Below, piece after piece: positions 7,912 to 17,660 of a stretch of DNA of 64,000 nt. This stretch comes from Nocardioides renjunii (GTDB lineage: Bacteria; Actinomycetota; Actinomycetes; Propionibacteriales; Nocardioidaceae): the NCBI RefSeq assembly GCF_034661175.1, contig NZ_CP141058.1:496001-560000 (forward strand), given 5' to 3'. The position numbers were made by a program, and so were the translations under genes. The notes below the pieces were generated by a model. It did not search any database and was not told where the DNA came from. It saw only the letters and a list, made by a program, of their open reading frames with translations. Position 1 is the stretch's first letter; the number at the start of each line of letters is the position of its first letter.

Positions 7912-10296
7912 ATGACGCAGAACCTGTCCCTCCCTGTGGTGTTCCTCCACGACACGGTCGTGCTGCCCGGCATGGTCGTGCCCATCGAGCTCGACGACTC
8001 CGCGCGCGCCGCGATCGACGCCGCCCGCCTGGCCCACTCCCAGACCGGATCCGAGAGCGGTGCCGACACGGACTCCGAGCCGACCCGGGTGCTGGTCGCC
8101 CCCCGCCTCGAGGACCGCTACGCCACGCACGGCGTCGTCGCCGTCGTCGACCGGGTCGGCCGGTTCGCCGGCGGCCGGCCGGCCGCGGTGCTGCGTGCGG
8201 AGCGCCGCGTCGCCATCGGTGCCGGTGTCACCGGTCCGGGCGCGGCGCTCTGGGTCGAGGCCGAGGCGGTCCCGGCGACCCCCGTCACCGACGAGCTCCG
8301 CGAGCTCGCCGAGGACTACCGCACGCTCGTCGTGTCGATCCTCGAGCGCCGCGAGGCGTGGCAGGTCATCGACAACGTGCGCCGCATCAGCGACCCCGAC
8401 GCGCTCGCCGACACCTCCGGCTACGCGCCGTACCTCTCCGAGGACCAGAAGCGCCAGGTGCTCGAGACCCCCGACGTGGGGGAGCGGCTGCGCACGCTGG
8501 TCGAGTGGACCCGCGCGTACGACGCGGAGGACGAGGTCAACGACAAGATCAGCCAGGACGTCCGCGAGGGGCTCGAGCAGAACCAGCGCGAGTTCCTGCT
8601 GCGCCAGCAGCTCGCGGCCATCCGCAAGGAGCTCGGCGAGGGGGAGCCGGACGGCTCCGACGACTACCGTGCCCGCGTCGAGGCCGCCGACCTGCCCGAG
8701 CACGTCCGCGAGGCGGCGCTGCGCGAGGTCGACAAGCTGGAGCGCGCGAGCGAGCAGAACCCCGAGGCCGGATGGATCCGCACCTGGCTCGACACCGTCC
8801 TGGAGCTCCCGTGGGCCGTGCGCACCGAGGACTCCCACGACGTCGTCGCCGCCCGCGCGGTGCTCGACGCCGACCACCACGGCCTCGACGAGGTCAAGGA
8901 GCGCATCACCGAGTACCTCGCGGTGCGCGCCCGCCGGGCCGAGCGCGGCCTGGAGGTCGTCGGCGGCCGCGGCTCCGGCGCGGTGATCCTCCTCGCCGGC
9001 CCTCCCGGGGTCGGCAAGACCTCGCTGGGCGAGTCGGTCGCCCGCGCCCTGGGCCGGAAGTTCGTCCGCGTCGCGCTCGGTGGCGTCCGCGACGAGGCGG
9101 AGGTCCGCGGGCACCGGCGCACGTACGTCGGCGCCCTCCCGGGCCGCATCGTGCGCGCCATGAAGGAGGCCGGCTCGATGAACCCGGTCGTCCTCCTCGA
9201 CGAGGTCGACAAGGTCGGCGCGGACCACCGCGGCGACCCGGCCGCCGCCCTGCTCGAGGTGCTCGACCCGGCGCAGAACCACACGTTCCGCGACCACTAC
9301 CTCGAGCTCGACCTCGACCTGTCCGACGTGCTCTTCGTGGCCACCGCCAACGTCGTGGAGCAGATCCCGTCGGCGCTGCTGGACCGGATGGAGCTGGTCA
9401 CCCTCGACGGCTACACCGAGGACGACAAGGTCGCCATCGCGCGCGACTTCCTCGTGCCCCGGCAGCTGGAGCGGGCCGCGCTCACGGCCGACGAGGTCAC
9501 CGTGTCGGACGACGCGCTCGGCGAGCTCGCCGCCAACTACACGCGCGAGGCCGGCGTGCGCCAGCTCGAGCGGCTGCTGGCCAAGGCGTTCCGCAAGGCG
9601 GCGACGCGACTGGCGACGGGCGAGGTGGACCGGGTCGACGTCGACCGCGACGCCCTCACCGGCCTGGTCGGCCGGCCGCGCTTCATGCCGGACAGCCACG
9701 AGCGCACGGACGTGCCCGGCGTCGCGACGGGGCTGGCCGTGACCGGCCTGGGCGGTGACGTGCTCTACGTCGAGACGTCGGTCGCCGAGGGCAAGGCGGG
9801 GCTGATCGTCACCGGCCAGCTCGGTGACGTGATGAAGGAGTCGGCGTCGATCGCGCTGTCGTGGGTGCGCGCCCACGCGGTGGAGCTCGGCATCGAGCCG
9901 GCCGCCCTCGAGCGGGACATCCACGTCCACTTCCCGGCGGGCGCGATCCCCAAGGACGGCCCGTCCGCGGGCGTCACGATGGTGACCGCGCTGGTGTCGC
10001 TGCTGACCGGCCGCCCCGTGCGGTCCGAGGTGGGCATGACCGGCGAGGTGACGCTCTCGGGACGTGTGCTGCCGATCGGCGGCGTGAAGCAGAAGCTGCT
10101 CGCCGCCCAGCGGGCCGGGCTGACCACGGTCTACGTGCCCGAGCGCAACCGCGCCGACCTCGACGACGTGCCGGCCGAGCTGCTCAGCGCGCTCGACGTG
10201 CGCCCGGTCGGTCGGGTCACGGAGATCCTCGCCGAGGCGCTCGAGCCGGCCCGCGACGCGGCCGGGACGGCGTACGGCGCGAGCACCGCAGCCTGA
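7912..10296 (+). CDS. lon: ATP-dependent Lon protease (endopeptidase La)
   Basis: About 794 residues, the normal Lon length. Order: N-terminal LON substrate-binding domain starting [15 protein letters not shown], a coiled helical region, an AAA+ domain with Walker A GPPGVGKT (363-370) and Walker [10 protein letters not shown], then the protease domain with KDGPSAGVT (catalytic Ser about 685) and GGVKQK (catalytic Lys about 728). It degrades misfolded and regulatory proteins in the cytoplasm. The ATG at 7912 directly precedes the conserved N-terminus. Upstream ClgR-like and SigR-like sites suggest induction by proteotoxic or thiol stress. It is convergent with ppa. Confidence 0.97.
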   Translation: MTQNLSLPVVFLHDTVVLPGMVVPIELDDSARAAIDAARLAHSQTGSESGADTDSEPTRVLVAPRLEDRYATHGVVAVVDRVGRFAGGRPAAVLRAERRVAIGAGVTGPGAALWVEAEAVPATPVTDELRELAEDYRTLVVSILERREAWQVIDNVRRISDPDALADTSGYAPYLSEDQKRQVLETPDVGERLRTLVEWTRAYDAEDEVNDKISQDVREGLEQNQREFLLRQQLAAIRKELGEGEPDGSDDYRARVEAADLPEHVREAALREVDKLERASEQNPEAGWIRTWLDTVLELPWAVRTEDSHDVVAARAVLDADHHGLDEVKERITEYLAVRARRAERGLEVVGGRGSGAVILLAGPPGVGKTSLGESVARALGRKFVRVALGGVRDEAEVRGHRRTYVGALPGRIVRAMKEAGSMNPVVLLDEVDKVGADHRGDPAAALLEVLDPAQNHTFRDHYLELDLDLSDVLFVATANVVEQIPSALLDRMELVTLDGYTEDDKVAIARDFLVPRQLERAALTADEVTVSDDALGELAANYTREAGVRQLERLLAKAFRKAATRLATGEVDRVDVDRDALTGLVGRPRFMPDSHERTDVPGVATGLAVTGLGGDVLYVETSVAEGKAGLIVTGQLGDVMKESASIALSWVRAHAVELGIEPAALERDIHVHFPAGAIPKDGPSAGVTMVTALVSLLTGRPVRSEVGMTGEVTLSGRVLPIGGVKQKLLAAQRAGLTTVYVPERNRADLDDVPAELLSALDVRPVGRVTEILAEALEPARDAAGTAYGASTAA

Positions 10297-10313
10297 CGCC
10301 GGGTCGACTGACG

Positions 10314-10343
10314 CGGGTCGCCCGACCCGGGACCGCTCGGTCC
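10314..10343. terminator. Tandem hairpins between lon and ppa
   Basis: CGGGTCG/CGACCCG (10314-10329) and GGACC-GCTC-GGTCC (10330-10343) are two adjacent stem-loops in the short gap between convergent genes. They probably form a bidirectional terminator; neither has a T tract. Confidence 0.4.
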
Positions 10344-10347
10344 TGGG

Positions 10348-10887
10348 TCAGGCGTCCTGGCCGAGGCTGTCGTCGGCGATGTTGTCGAGGTCGTTGCCGT
10401 GGCCCTCGGTCTTGAAGCGCTCGAAGGAGGCGTGGACCTCCTCCTCGGCCTCGACGCGGCCGACCCAGTCGGCCCCCTCGACGGACTTGCCGGGCTCGAG
10501 GTCCTTGTAGACCTCGAAGAAGTGCTGGATCTCGAGGCGGTCGTACTTCGAGACGTGGTTGATGTCGCGCAGGTGCTCGAGGCGCGGGTCGTGCGCGGGC
10601 ACGCACAGCACCTTGTCGTCGCCGCCGGCCTCGTCGGTCATCCGGAACATGCCGATCGCGCGGCACTCGATCAGGCAGCCGGGGAACGTGGGCTGCTGCA
10701 GGATCACGAGGGCGTCGAGCGGGTCGCCGTCCTGGCCGAGGGTGTTCTCGATGAAGCCGTAGTCGGCCGGGTAGGCCGTCGAGGTGAAGAGCATGCGGTC
10801 CAGGCGGATGCGCCCGGTCTCGTGGTCGACCTCGTACTTGTTGCGCTCACCCTTGGGGATCTCCACCAGCACGTCGAACGTCAGCAC
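10348..10887 (-). CDS. ppa: Inorganic pyrophosphatase
   Basis: About 179 residues. The N-terminal [43 protein letters not shown] and the acidic [15 protein letters not shown] region are typical of family I soluble pyrophosphatases, which hydrolyse pyrophosphate with Mg2+ and pull biosynthetic reactions forward. The GTG at 10887 has a GAGGA site at good spacing; longer open frames upstream run through dacB and are not credible. It is a monocistronic gene, divergent from dacB. Confidence 0.95.
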   Translation of the reverse strand: MLTFDVLVEIPKGERNKYEVDHETGRIRLDRMLFTSTAYPADYGFIENTLGQDGDPLDALVILQQPTFPGCLIECRAIGMFRMTDEAGGDDKVLCVPAHDPRLEHLRDINHVSKYDRLEIQHFFEVYKDLEPGKSVEGADWVGRVEAEEEVHASFERFKTEGHGNDLDNIADDSLGQDA

Positions 10888-10985
10888 GTCTTCCTCGCCC
10901 TCTCCGGCACGTCGTCGGGCCGGTCCACTCGCACTCAGCTGCGCCGGCCGGAAGCCCGGCGGACGCTTGTGCACGCAGTCTCGCG

Positions 10986-10991
10986 CACAAT
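10986..10991 (+). promoter_or_regulatory. -10-like box (CACAAT) of dacB
   Basis: CACAAT is followed by seven bases and ATG at 10999, the same arrangement as at 59567 before an ABC ATPase gene. It supports 10999 as a leaderless start. Confidence 0.4.
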
Positions 10992-10998
10992 GGCCCCG

Positions 10999-12474
10999 AT
11001 GCGCGAAGCGAGAGGGTCCCGGAGCCGACGTGACGTACGCCACCCGGTGTGGACGTGGGTGTCGACGTGGGTGCCGACGCTGCTGGTGCTCGCGCTGCTG
11101 GCGGCGGCCGTGGGGGCGTACCGCTTCGAGTGGGGCCAGCGCTACCTGCCCGGCCTCGCCGCCGACCCGGCCACCGAGCCCGAGCAGGTGCTCCCGCCGG
11201 CCGGGCTCGAGCTGCCGGACTGGGCACCGGCGTCCGCCGGCGGGGACCCCGTCGACACCTCGGCGGCCATCGATCCCGATGCGGTCGCGGCCGCCCTCGC
11301 GCCCGACCTCGCCGACCCCGACCTGGGCCGGCACGTCGTCGCAGCCGTCACGTCGCTGACGCCGGGCCCCGCGGGGTGGAGCACGGAGGAGCAGCGCTAC
11401 CTGCCCGCCTCCACCACCAAGCTGCTGACCGTCGGCGCCGCCCTGGCGGTGATCGGCGCGGACCGCCGCTTCACGACCCGCGTGGTGCGCGGCGACCGCC
11501 CGCGCGACGTGGTGCTGGTGGGCGGGGGAGACCCGCTGCTGGCCAGCCAGCCGCTCTCGCTCACCGAGGCGGCCACCACCTATCCCGCGCGCGCCGACGT
11601 CACCACGCTCGCCCTCGAGGCGGCCGAGGCGCTCGGCGGGAAGGCGCCGGTTCGGGTCCGCTTCGACGACAGCCTCTTCACCGGCCCCACCGACAACCCG
11701 GCCTGGCGGCGCGACTACGTCCCCGACGACATCGTCAGCCCCATCACCGCGCTCATGGTCGACAGCGGCGTCGAGCCCGACGGCCAGTCCCGCTCCGACG
11801 ACCCCTCCCTGGCCGCCGCCCGGGCCTTCGCCGAGGGCCTGCGCGCCGCCGGGCTGCGGGTGACCGGCCAGCCGCGGCGGGTCGTCGTACCCCCGGGCGC
11901 GGAGGAGCTCGCCGCGGTCGAGAGCGCACCGCTGTCGCAGATCGGCGAGCGGATCATCGAGGTCAGCGACAACGAGGGCGCCGAGGTCGTGGCCCACCAC
12001 GTCGGGATCGCGATGCTGGAGACGGGCTCCTTCGAGGCCGGCGCCACCGGCGTGCTCGAGGCGCTCGCCTGGCGGGGCATCGAGAGCCGCGGCGACGAGG
12101 TGTACGACGGCAGCGGGCTCTCGCGGCGCACCCGGGTGTCCACCGCGACGGTCCTCGAGCTCCTCCAGCACGCCGCCTCGCCCGAGGGCGAGGACCTGCG
12201 CAGCCTCGTCACCGGCCTGCCGGTGGCCGGCTTCACCGGGTCGCTGACCTACCGCTTCGCCGAGGGCCCAGCCGTCGCGCGCGGCCTGGTCCGCGCCAAG
12301 ACCGGCACCCTCACCGGCGTCAACGCCCTCGCCGGGATCGCCGTCGGGCGCGACGGCACCCCGATGGCCTTCGTCCTCGCCGCCGACAGGACGCGGCCGG
12401 AGAACAGGTACGACGCCCAGGAGGCCCTCGACCGCGCCGCGGCGGCGCTCGCGGCGTGCCGCTGTGGTGCCTGA
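10999..12474 (+). CDS. dacB: D-alanyl-D-alanine carboxypeptidase/endopeptidase (PBP4-type, family S13)
   Basis: About 491 residues. A basic N-terminus and one membrane helix ([17 protein letters not shown]) anchor or export it. The penicillin-binding domain has all three motifs in order: STTK ([10 protein letters not shown]), SDN (VSDNEGAEV) and KTG (AKTGTLTG). The long insert between the first two motifs is typical of class C low-mass PBPs. It trims or cleaves peptidoglycan stem peptides outside the membrane. The start at 10999 fits a CACAAT box; an ATG at 10990 adds three residues. Its place before the DUF2342 and tilS genes is conserved in actinobacteria. Confidence 0.93.
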   Translation: MREARGSRSRRDVRHPVWTWVSTWVPTLLVLALLAAAVGAYRFEWGQRYLPGLAADPATEPEQVLPPAGLELPDWAPASAGGDPVDTSAAIDPDAVAAALAPDLADPDLGRHVVAAVTSLTPGPAGWSTEEQRYLPASTTKLLTVGAALAVIGADRRFTTRVVRGDRPRDVVLVGGGDPLLASQPLSLTEAATTYPARADVTTLALEAAEALGGKAPVRVRFDDSLFTGPTDNPAWRRDYVPDDIVSPITALMVDSGVEPDGQSRSDDPSLAAARAFAEGLRAAGLRVTGQPRRVVVPPGAEELAAVESAPLSQIGERIIEVSDNEGAEVVAHHVGIAMLETGSFEAGATGVLEALAWRGIESRGDEVYDGSGLSRRTRVSTATVLELLQHAASPEGEDLRSLVTGLPVAGFTGSLTYRFAEGPAVARGLVRAKTGTLTGVNALAGIAVGRDGTPMAFVLAADRTRPENRYDAQEALDRAAAALAACRCGA

Positions 12475-12544
12475 CGGGCGGTGCGTCTGACCGCCTCGCT
12501 GCGGTGGTTCAGCTCGCCGCTGGTTTCCCCGCCTGTCTCGCGCT

Positions 12545-12570
12545 GGTTTCCCCGCCTATGCGGGGAAACC
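12545..12570. terminator. Perfect 11-bp hairpin, terminator or orphan CRISPR-like repeat
   Basis: GGTTTCCCCGC, loop CTAT, GCGGGGAAACC. It stands about 70 bases after dacB and could terminate it. The TTCCCCGC...GCGGGGA core and the length also resemble a type I-E CRISPR repeat, but there is no second full repeat, no spacer array and no cas gene here. Confidence 0.5.
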
Positions 12571-12720
12571 CGAACATGTCGAGGCGTGTACGCCCCCAGA
12601 AGTTGGAGGAACGCTCGAGGAGTCGGTCCGGCATGGGCCTGTCCTGCTCGCTCCTCCTGCACGTCGCGGGCGCGCCGCGGACCCCCTCCCTGGGCGGGGG
12701 AGGGATTGTTCGCGCCCGGC

Positions 12721-12726
12721 TAGGGT
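12721..12726 (+). promoter_or_regulatory. -10 box (TAGGGT), leaderless promoter of DUF2342 gene
   Basis: TAGGGT, six bases, ATG at 12733. Confidence 0.55.
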
Positions 12727-12732
12727 CGGGAC

Positions 12733-13749
12733 ATGAACCTGATCGACTGGGACTTCGCCGTCACCGTGGGGTCCAAGGTCGCCGGCCCGGGGCCCGAGGT
12801 GTCCGCCGACGAGGCGGCCGCCGCCGTCGTCGAGCTGCGTGAGGGGGCGGCGAGGTCGACTCCGCTCGTCAGCGAGTTCACCGGGCTGCGGACGACGGCC
12901 GGCACGGCGCCGGTGCTCGTCGTGGACCGGAGCGGCTGGCTGCAGGCCAACGCCGACGGGTTCGCCAAGATCCTGACGCCGATCGTCGACAAGCTCACCG
13001 AGAAGAAGGGCGCTCCGTCCGGGTTGTCCGCCGCCATCGGCTCGCGGGTCACCGGCGCCGAGGTCGGCCTGCTGCTGGGGTTCCTCGGCAGCAAGGTGCT
13101 CGGCCAGTTCGACCCCTTCCACGACCCGCACGGCCGGCTGCTGCTCGTCGCGCCCAACATCGTGCACGTCGAGCGGGAGATCTCCGCCGACCCGAGCGAC
13201 TTCCGGCTCTGGGTGTGCCTCCACGAGGAGACCCACCGCGTGCAGTTCACGGCGAACCCGTGGCTGGGCGACCACCTGATGGCCCAGATGAACGCCGTCG
13301 CCGACACCATCGAGCCGAGCGCGTTGCTCGACGGGCTGCGGCGCGGGGCCGAGGCGATCCGCGGCGGCAACGCCAGCGTCGTCGACATCGTGTCCTCGCC
13401 CGAGCAGAAGGAGATCCTCGACCGGGTCACCGGCGTCATGTCGCTGCTCGAGGGCCACGCGGACGTCGTGATGGACGGCGTCGGCCCGAGCGTCATCCCG
13501 TCGGTCGCGCAGATCCGCACCAAGTTCAACCAGCGCCGCCAGGGCGTCGGCACGCTCGACAAGCTGCTGCGGCGGCTGCTCGGCCTCGACGCCAAGATGG
13601 CGCAGTACCGCGACGGGGCCGTCTTCGTCCGCCACGTCGTCGACAAGGTCGGCATGGAGCAGTTCAACGCCGTGTGGACCGGGCCGGAGACGCTGCCGTC
13701 GAAGGACGAGATCGGCGATCCGGACGCCTGGGTCGCCCGGGTGCTGTGA
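12733..13749 (+). CDS. Zinc-dependent metalloprotease, DUF2342 (F420-biosynthesis-associated family)
   Basis: About 338 residues. The motif LHEETHRVQF gives a zinc HExxH site at residues 164-168, in a DUF2342 protein that some databases label coenzyme F420 biosynthesis associated. No signal peptide or membrane helix is seen. The ATG lies six bases after TAGGGT, so translation is probably leaderless. It overlaps tilS by four bases (GTGA), a conserved actinobacterial pairing. The physiological substrate is unknown; a direct role in F420 synthesis is not shown by this context. Confidence 0.85.
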   Translation: MNLIDWDFAVTVGSKVAGPGPEVSADEAAAAVVELREGAARSTPLVSEFTGLRTTAGTAPVLVVDRSGWLQANADGFAKILTPIVDKLTEKKGAPSGLSAAIGSRVTGAEVGLLLGFLGSKVLGQFDPFHDPHGRLLLVAPNIVHVEREISADPSDFRLWVCLHEETHRVQFTANPWLGDHLMAQMNAVADTIEPSALLDGLRRGAEAIRGGNASVVDIVSSPEQKEILDRVTGVMSLLEGHADVVMDGVGPSVIPSVAQIRTKFNQRRQGVGTLDKLLRRLLGLDAKMAQYRDGAVFVRHVVDKVGMEQFNAVWTGPETLPSKDEIGDPDAWVARVL

Positions 13750-14720
13750 CGCTCCACCCCTCCGTCGCGGCGGTCCGGCTCCCGGTCCGTGCGGCGCTGT
13801 CCGGCCTGTCCGCGGGCGACGTCGTCGCCGTCGCGTGCAGCGGCGGGGCCGACTCGCTGGCCCTGGCCTCGGCCGCGGTCTTCGAGGGCCACAAGCGCGA
13901 CCTCCGCGTCGTCGGGGTGACGGTCGACCACGGCCTGCAGCCCGGCTCGGCCGCCCAGGCCGACCGGGTGGTCGCCCAGCTCGCCGCCCTGGGCGTCGAC
14001 GAGACGCTCACCGCGCGCGTCACGGTGGACGCCGTCTCCGGCCTCGGTCCCGAGGCCGCCGCGCGGGAGGCGAGGTACGCCGTCCTCGAGGAGGTCGCCT
14101 CCCACCTCGGCGCCCGCACGGTGCTGCTCGGCCACACCCTCGACGACCAGGCCGAGACCGTCCTGCTCGGCCTGGCTCGCGGCTCGGGCGGTCGCTCGCT
14201 GCAGGGCATGCGGCCCGGCTTCGGCGTCTTCGCGCGCCCGCTGCTCGGCGTACGCCGGACCGACACGCTCACCGCCTGCCTGGTCGAGGGGATCGAGCCC
14301 TGGGACGACCCCCACAACCACGACCCCGGCTACACCCGCGTGCGCGTACGCGACCGGGTGCTGCCCGTGCTGGAGGCCGAGCTCGGCCCGGGGATCACCG
14401 AGGCGCTCGCCCGCACCGCCGACCAGCTGCGCGAGGACACCGCCCTGCTCGACCTGCTCGCCGCCGAGGTGCTGGCCGAGGTGAGCAGGGACGGCGGCCT
14501 CGACGTCGCCACGCTGGGCGCCCGGCCGCCGGCACTGCGCCACCGGGTGGTCCACCGGGCCGCCCTCGGCGCCGGCGCCCCGGCGTCCGAGCTGACCCGC
14601 GACCACGTCCTCGAGGTCGACAAGCTGCTCGTCGGCTGGCGGGGCCAGAAGTGGATCGACCTCCCCGGCCACCTGCGCGCCGTGCGCCGCGACGGACTGC
14701 TCGTGGTCGAGGCCCGCTGA
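13746..14720 (+). CDS. tilS: tRNA(Ile)-lysidine synthetase
   Basis: About 324 residues. The PP-loop SGGADS (residues 32-37) binds ATP, and GHTLDDQAETVLLGLARGSG is the conserved second motif of TilS. It converts C34 of the CAU-anticodon tRNA-Ile to lysidine, which is essential for reading AUA. The GTG start overlaps the upstream stop. The protein is short compared with E. coli TilS because most of the C-terminal domain is absent, as usual in actinobacteria. hpt normally follows directly; here a two-component pair is inserted between them. Confidence 0.95.
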   Translation: MTLHPSVAAVRLPVRAALSGLSAGDVVAVACSGGADSLALASAAVFEGHKRDLRVVGVTVDHGLQPGSAAQADRVVAQLAALGVDETLTARVTVDAVSGLGPEAAAREARYAVLEEVASHLGARTVLLGHTLDDQAETVLLGLARGSGGRSLQGMRPGFGVFARPLLGVRRTDTLTACLVEGIEPWDDPHNHDPGYTRVRVRDRVLPVLEAELGPGITEALARTADQLREDTALLDLLAAEVLAEVSRDGGLDVATLGARPPALRHRVVHRAALGAGAPASELTRDHVLEVDKLLVGWRGQKWIDLPGHLRAVRRDGLLVVEAR

Positions 14721-14823
14721 GCGTCCGGGACCCAGCAACGGAGCGGCGACACCTCACGACGGTGCAGAGTGGGTACCTCAGGATCGCGCGCCCGACGACG
14801 GCGCCGCCCGGAACGGGGGAGCC

Positions 14824-15198
14824 ATGGACAGAGTGCTGGTCGTCGACGACGACGACGACATCCGTGACCTCATCGTGTTCGCCCTGCGCCGGCGCGGCTT
14901 CGAGGTGCACAGCTCCGGTGACCCGCTCGCCGCGCTGGCCTTCGCCACGGCCGAGGGCTGCACCGCCGCGGTGCTCGACTGGAGCATGCCGACGATGGAC
15001 GGTGGCGAGCTGTGCGCCCGCCTCCGCGAGCTGCCCGACCTGCGCTCCGTGCCCATCGTGATCCTCACCGCGCACGCCGACGCGGAGACCCGGGAGAAGG
15101 CGTTCGCCGCCGGAGCGACCCGCTACGTCACCAAGCCGTTCTCGCTCAAGCACCTCGCCGAGGTGGTGGCCGAGCTCGTCGCCGCACCCGAGGGGTGA
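14824..15198 (+). CDS. Single-domain response regulator receiver protein
   Basis: About 124 residues, only a receiver domain: acidic pocket VVDDDDDIRD, phospho-acceptor Asp in AAVLDWSMPTMDG, the Thr of ILTAHAD and the Lys of VTKPFS. There is no output domain, so it acts by protein contact (CheY/Spo0F-like). A GGGGGA ribosome-binding site precedes the ATG. A membrane histidine kinase starts about 64 bases downstream and is the likely partner, although the kinase has its own promoter. Confidence 0.9.
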   Translation: MDRVLVVDDDDDIRDLIVFALRRRGFEVHSSGDPLAALAFATAEGCTAAVLDWSMPTMDGGELCARLRELPDLRSVPIVILTAHADAETREKAFAAGATRYVTKPFSLKHLAEVVAELVAAPEG

Positions 15199-15249
15199 GA
15201 CCGGTCGGCCAACTCGCCCAACTCCCGGACCGCGGGCCACCAGTCGACA

Positions 15250-15255
15250 TACGAT
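15250..15255 (+). promoter_or_regulatory. -10 box (TACGAT), leaderless promoter of histidine kinase
   Basis: TACGAT, seven bases, GTG at 15263. Confidence 0.5.
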
Positions 15256-15262
15256 CCGACGC

Positions 15263-17008
15263 GTGGGGAAGCGGACTCGGGTGGAGGTCTGCGTGGGCGC
15301 CCTCGTCGTCGCGGCGGTGGTGGTCTACGCAGTCTCGGACAGTGCTGCCCTCGACCGGCTCGTCTACCTCGGCGTCCTGCTGGGAGCCAGCGCGGTGGCG
15401 TGGGTCGGAGCGCTCCGTAGCCCCGCGGAGCACCGGCGGTTCGGCTCGCTCGTCGCGGCCGGCATCCTGCTCACCGCGCTGGGCGACACCGCCTGGGAGC
15501 TGCTCGCGTGGCAGGGACGCGACACGGACGTCTCCGTCGCCGACCCCCTGTGGTTCGCCAGCTACGTCGTGCTGTGCGCCGCGCTGTGGGTGCTGCTGCG
15601 CCGCAGCGAGGTGGGTCGCGACGCCCAGGCGCTGGTGCTCGACGCGGTGACGATCGTGGTCGTCAGCATCCTGGTCTTCTGGAACTTCTCGATCCACACC
15701 ATCGTCAACGACCAGCAGCTCGCCCCGCACGTCCGGGTGGCGTGGTCGGTCTACCCGGTTGCGGACGCCGTCCTGCTCGCGCTCGTGGCCCGGGTGCTGA
15801 TGAGCCGGACGGCGCGCGCGCACCTCGAAGCGTCGTTCGGGATCGGCGTCGTCCTGTGGCTGGCCGCGGACATCGCCTGGCTGATGTCCGTCGAGGGCGA
15901 CGCCGTGCTGCTCATGGACGCCGCCTGGATGGTCGCCCCGGTGCTGCTGGCCCGGAGCACGTGGCGCTCGGCCGAGTCGGGGGTGGACCGCGGTCCCGCC
16001 CTGCCCAACGGCCGCATGGTCCAGATGGGCATCGCGATCGTCCCCCTGCTGGTGCCTCCCGTGCTCATGCTCTTCGCCGACACCCGCGACGAGCTCGACC
16101 ACCTCGTCCTGGTGGTCGTCGGCGCCACCACGCTGACCCTCCTGGCGTTCGTCCGGACGGCCCGGCTGATGCGCTCCGAGGAGCGCGCGCTGCGCGAGCT
16201 GGAGCTCGCGCGCGACGCCGCGCTCGACGCGTCGCGGGCCAAGTCGATGTTCCTCGCGACCATGAGCCACGAGATCCGCACGCCCCTCACCATGGTGCTG
16301 GGCACCGCCGAGCTGCTCGAGGACACCCCGCTGGACGAGGAGCAGGTGCACCTCCTCGCCACCATGCGACGCTCGGGCGACCACCTCACGGCCCTCGTGG
16401 ACGACATCTTGGACTTCTCGCGGATCGAGGCCGGTCAGGTCTCGCTGACGGCGGAGCGGTTCGACGTCGCGGGCGTGGTCACCGACCTGGTCGGCGCCTA
16501 CGCGCCCCGCGCGGCCCGTGCCGGCATCCGGTTCGAGCACCAGGTCGCCCCGGGCGTGCCCACCACGATGACGGGGGACCGGACCCGCGTGCTGCAGGTC
16601 GTGCGCAACCTGCTCGACAACGCGGTGAAGTTCACGCCGGAGGGAGGTGTACGCCTCGACGTGCGCCCGGCGGCCGACGCGGGGGGAGGGGTCGGTGCGG
16701 TGGAGGTCGCCGTCTCGGACACCGGGATCGGCATCGCCGAGGACGACCTCGCGACGGTCTTCGAGTCCTTCCGCCAGGTGGACGGCTCCACGACCCGCCC
16801 CTACGGCGGCAGCGGGCTCGGCCTGGCGATCTGCCGCCAGCTCGTGGAGCTGATGGGCGGCGAGCTCGACGTGACCAGCCGGTCCGGTCAGGGCAGCACC
16901 TTCGTCGCGCGCCTGCCCGTGGGCCCGCGCGAGGACTCCCGCGCGGACCCGCGCGAGAGCCGGACCCTCGCGCCGACCGGCGGCGGGGGCGCGCGGCGTA
17001 CGCCCTAG
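15263..17008 (+). CDS. Multi-pass membrane sensor histidine kinase
   Basis: About 581 residues. The first 300 or so hold roughly eight or nine hydrophobic segments. A short coiled region leads to a HisKA domain (MSHEIRTPLTMVLG, phospho-acceptor His) and an HATPase domain with N box NLLDNAVKFTPEGG, G1 DTGIGIAEDDL and G2 GSGLGLAI. It autophosphorylates in response to an unknown membrane-related signal and probably hands the phosphate to the receiver protein upstream. The GTG follows a TACGAT box by seven bases. The pair sits within the conserved tilS-hpt block, so it is likely a lineage-specific insertion. Confidence 0.92.
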   Translation: MGKRTRVEVCVGALVVAAVVVYAVSDSAALDRLVYLGVLLGASAVAWVGALRSPAEHRRFGSLVAAGILLTALGDTAWELLAWQGRDTDVSVADPLWFASYVVLCAALWVLLRRSEVGRDAQALVLDAVTIVVVSILVFWNFSIHTIVNDQQLAPHVRVAWSVYPVADAVLLALVARVLMSRTARAHLEASFGIGVVLWLAADIAWLMSVEGDAVLLMDAAWMVAPVLLARSTWRSAESGVDRGPALPNGRMVQMGIAIVPLLVPPVLMLFADTRDELDHLVLVVVGATTLTLLAFVRTARLMRSEERALRELELARDAALDASRAKSMFLATMSHEIRTPLTMVLGTAELLEDTPLDEEQVHLLATMRRSGDHLTALVDDILDFSRIEAGQVSLTAERFDVAGVVTDLVGAYAPRAARAGIRFEHQVAPGVPTTMTGDRTRVLQVVRNLLDNAVKFTPEGGVRLDVRPAADAGGGVGAVEVAVSDTGIGIAEDDLATVFESFRQVDGSTTRPYGGSGLGLAICRQLVELMGGELDVTSRSGQGSTFVARLPVGPREDSRADPRESRTLAPTGGGGARRTP

Positions 17009-17011
17009 GCT
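17006..17011 (+). promoter_or_regulatory. -10 box (TAGGCT), leaderless promoter of hpt
   Basis: TAGGCT includes the stop codon of the kinase gene and is followed by six bases and ATG at 17018. Confidence 0.5.
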
Positions 17012-17017
17012 TCAGCC

Positions 17018-17569
17018 ATGGACTCGTCCCACGTGGAGAACGACCTGGTCAACATCCTCTTCACCGAGGCCCAGATCCAGCAGCGGCTGGGCGAGATGGC
17101 GGTCCAGATCACCGAGGACTACGAGGGCCGCGACCTCCTCGTGGTGGGCGTGCTCCGCGGCGCCGTCATGGTGATGGCCGACCTCTCCCGCGCCATGCCG
17201 CGCCACCTCGAGATGGACTGGATGGCCGTCAGCTCCTACGGGTCCGGCACCAAGTCGAGCGGGGTGGTCCGCATCCTCAAGGACCTCGACACCGACATCA
17301 GCGGCCGCGACGTGCTCATCGTCGACGAGATCATCGACACCGGGCTCACGCTGAGCTGGCTGGTCAACAACCTCTCCAGCCGCAACCCGGCCAGCGTCGA
17401 GATCGCCACGCTGCTGCGCAAGCCCGAGGCCCTCTCGATGCCCGTCGAGCCCAAGTACGTCGGCTGGGACATCCCCAACGAGTTCGTCGTCGGCTACGGC
17501 CTCGACTACCGCGAGCGCTACCGCAACCTGCGCGACATCGGCACCCTCGCGCCCCACGTCTACTCGTGA
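17018..17569 (+). CDS. hpt: Hypoxanthine phosphoribosyltransferase
   Basis: About 183 residues. VLIVDEIIDTGLTL is the PRPP-binding signature. VGVLRGAVMVMADL and the closing VVGYGLDYRERYRNL match bacterial Hpt. It salvages hypoxanthine (and often guanine) to nucleotides using PRPP. The start is fixed by a TAGGCT box six bases before the ATG. tilS, hpt and ftsH are neighbours in most actinobacteria. Confidence 0.96.
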   Translation: MDSSHVENDLVNILFTEAQIQQRLGEMAVQITEDYEGRDLLVVGVLRGAVMVMADLSRAMPRHLEMDWMAVSSYGSGTKSSGVVRILKDLDTDISGRDVLIVDEIIDTGLTLSWLVNNLSSRNPASVEIATLLRKPEALSMPVEPKYVGWDIPNEFVVGYGLDYRERYRNLRDIGTLAPHVYS

Positions 17570-17620
17570 TCGCGGGCGCCGCTTCACCCCGCCTGAAAGA
17601 ATGAGCGCCCGAGCGGCGTG

Positions 17621-17626
17621 TAGCGT
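17621..17626 (+). promoter_or_regulatory. -10 box (TAGCGT) upstream of ftsH
   Basis: TAGCGT lies 34 bases before the GTG start of ftsH, giving a short leader that contains ggtgaaag as a possible ribosome-binding site. Confidence 0.4.
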
Positions 17627-17660
17627 CGCCTCCTCAACTCCGAACCGGTGAAAGTTACCT

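Larger units (their letters stand above)
12475..12732. other. Intergenic region with direct and inverted repeats
   Basis: No gene is supported here. GCTGGTTTCCCCGCCT occurs twice (12519-12534 and 12542-12557). The second copy continues into a perfect hairpin (12545-12570). A further GC-rich stem, CCCTCCC/GGGAGGG (12684-12690 and 12698-12704), precedes the promoter of the next gene. Confidence 0.6.

Noticed and set aside
6727..9930. Minus-strand open frame of 1067 codons opposite the sigma factor and lon
   Set aside because: It is the antisense shadow of real genes in GC-rich DNA; composition is Asp/His/Arg/Val-rich noise with no family motif.
12519..12573. A real CRISPR array
   Set aside because: Only one full repeat-like hairpin and one half copy 23 bases apart; no spacers of 30 or more bases and no cas genes in the window.
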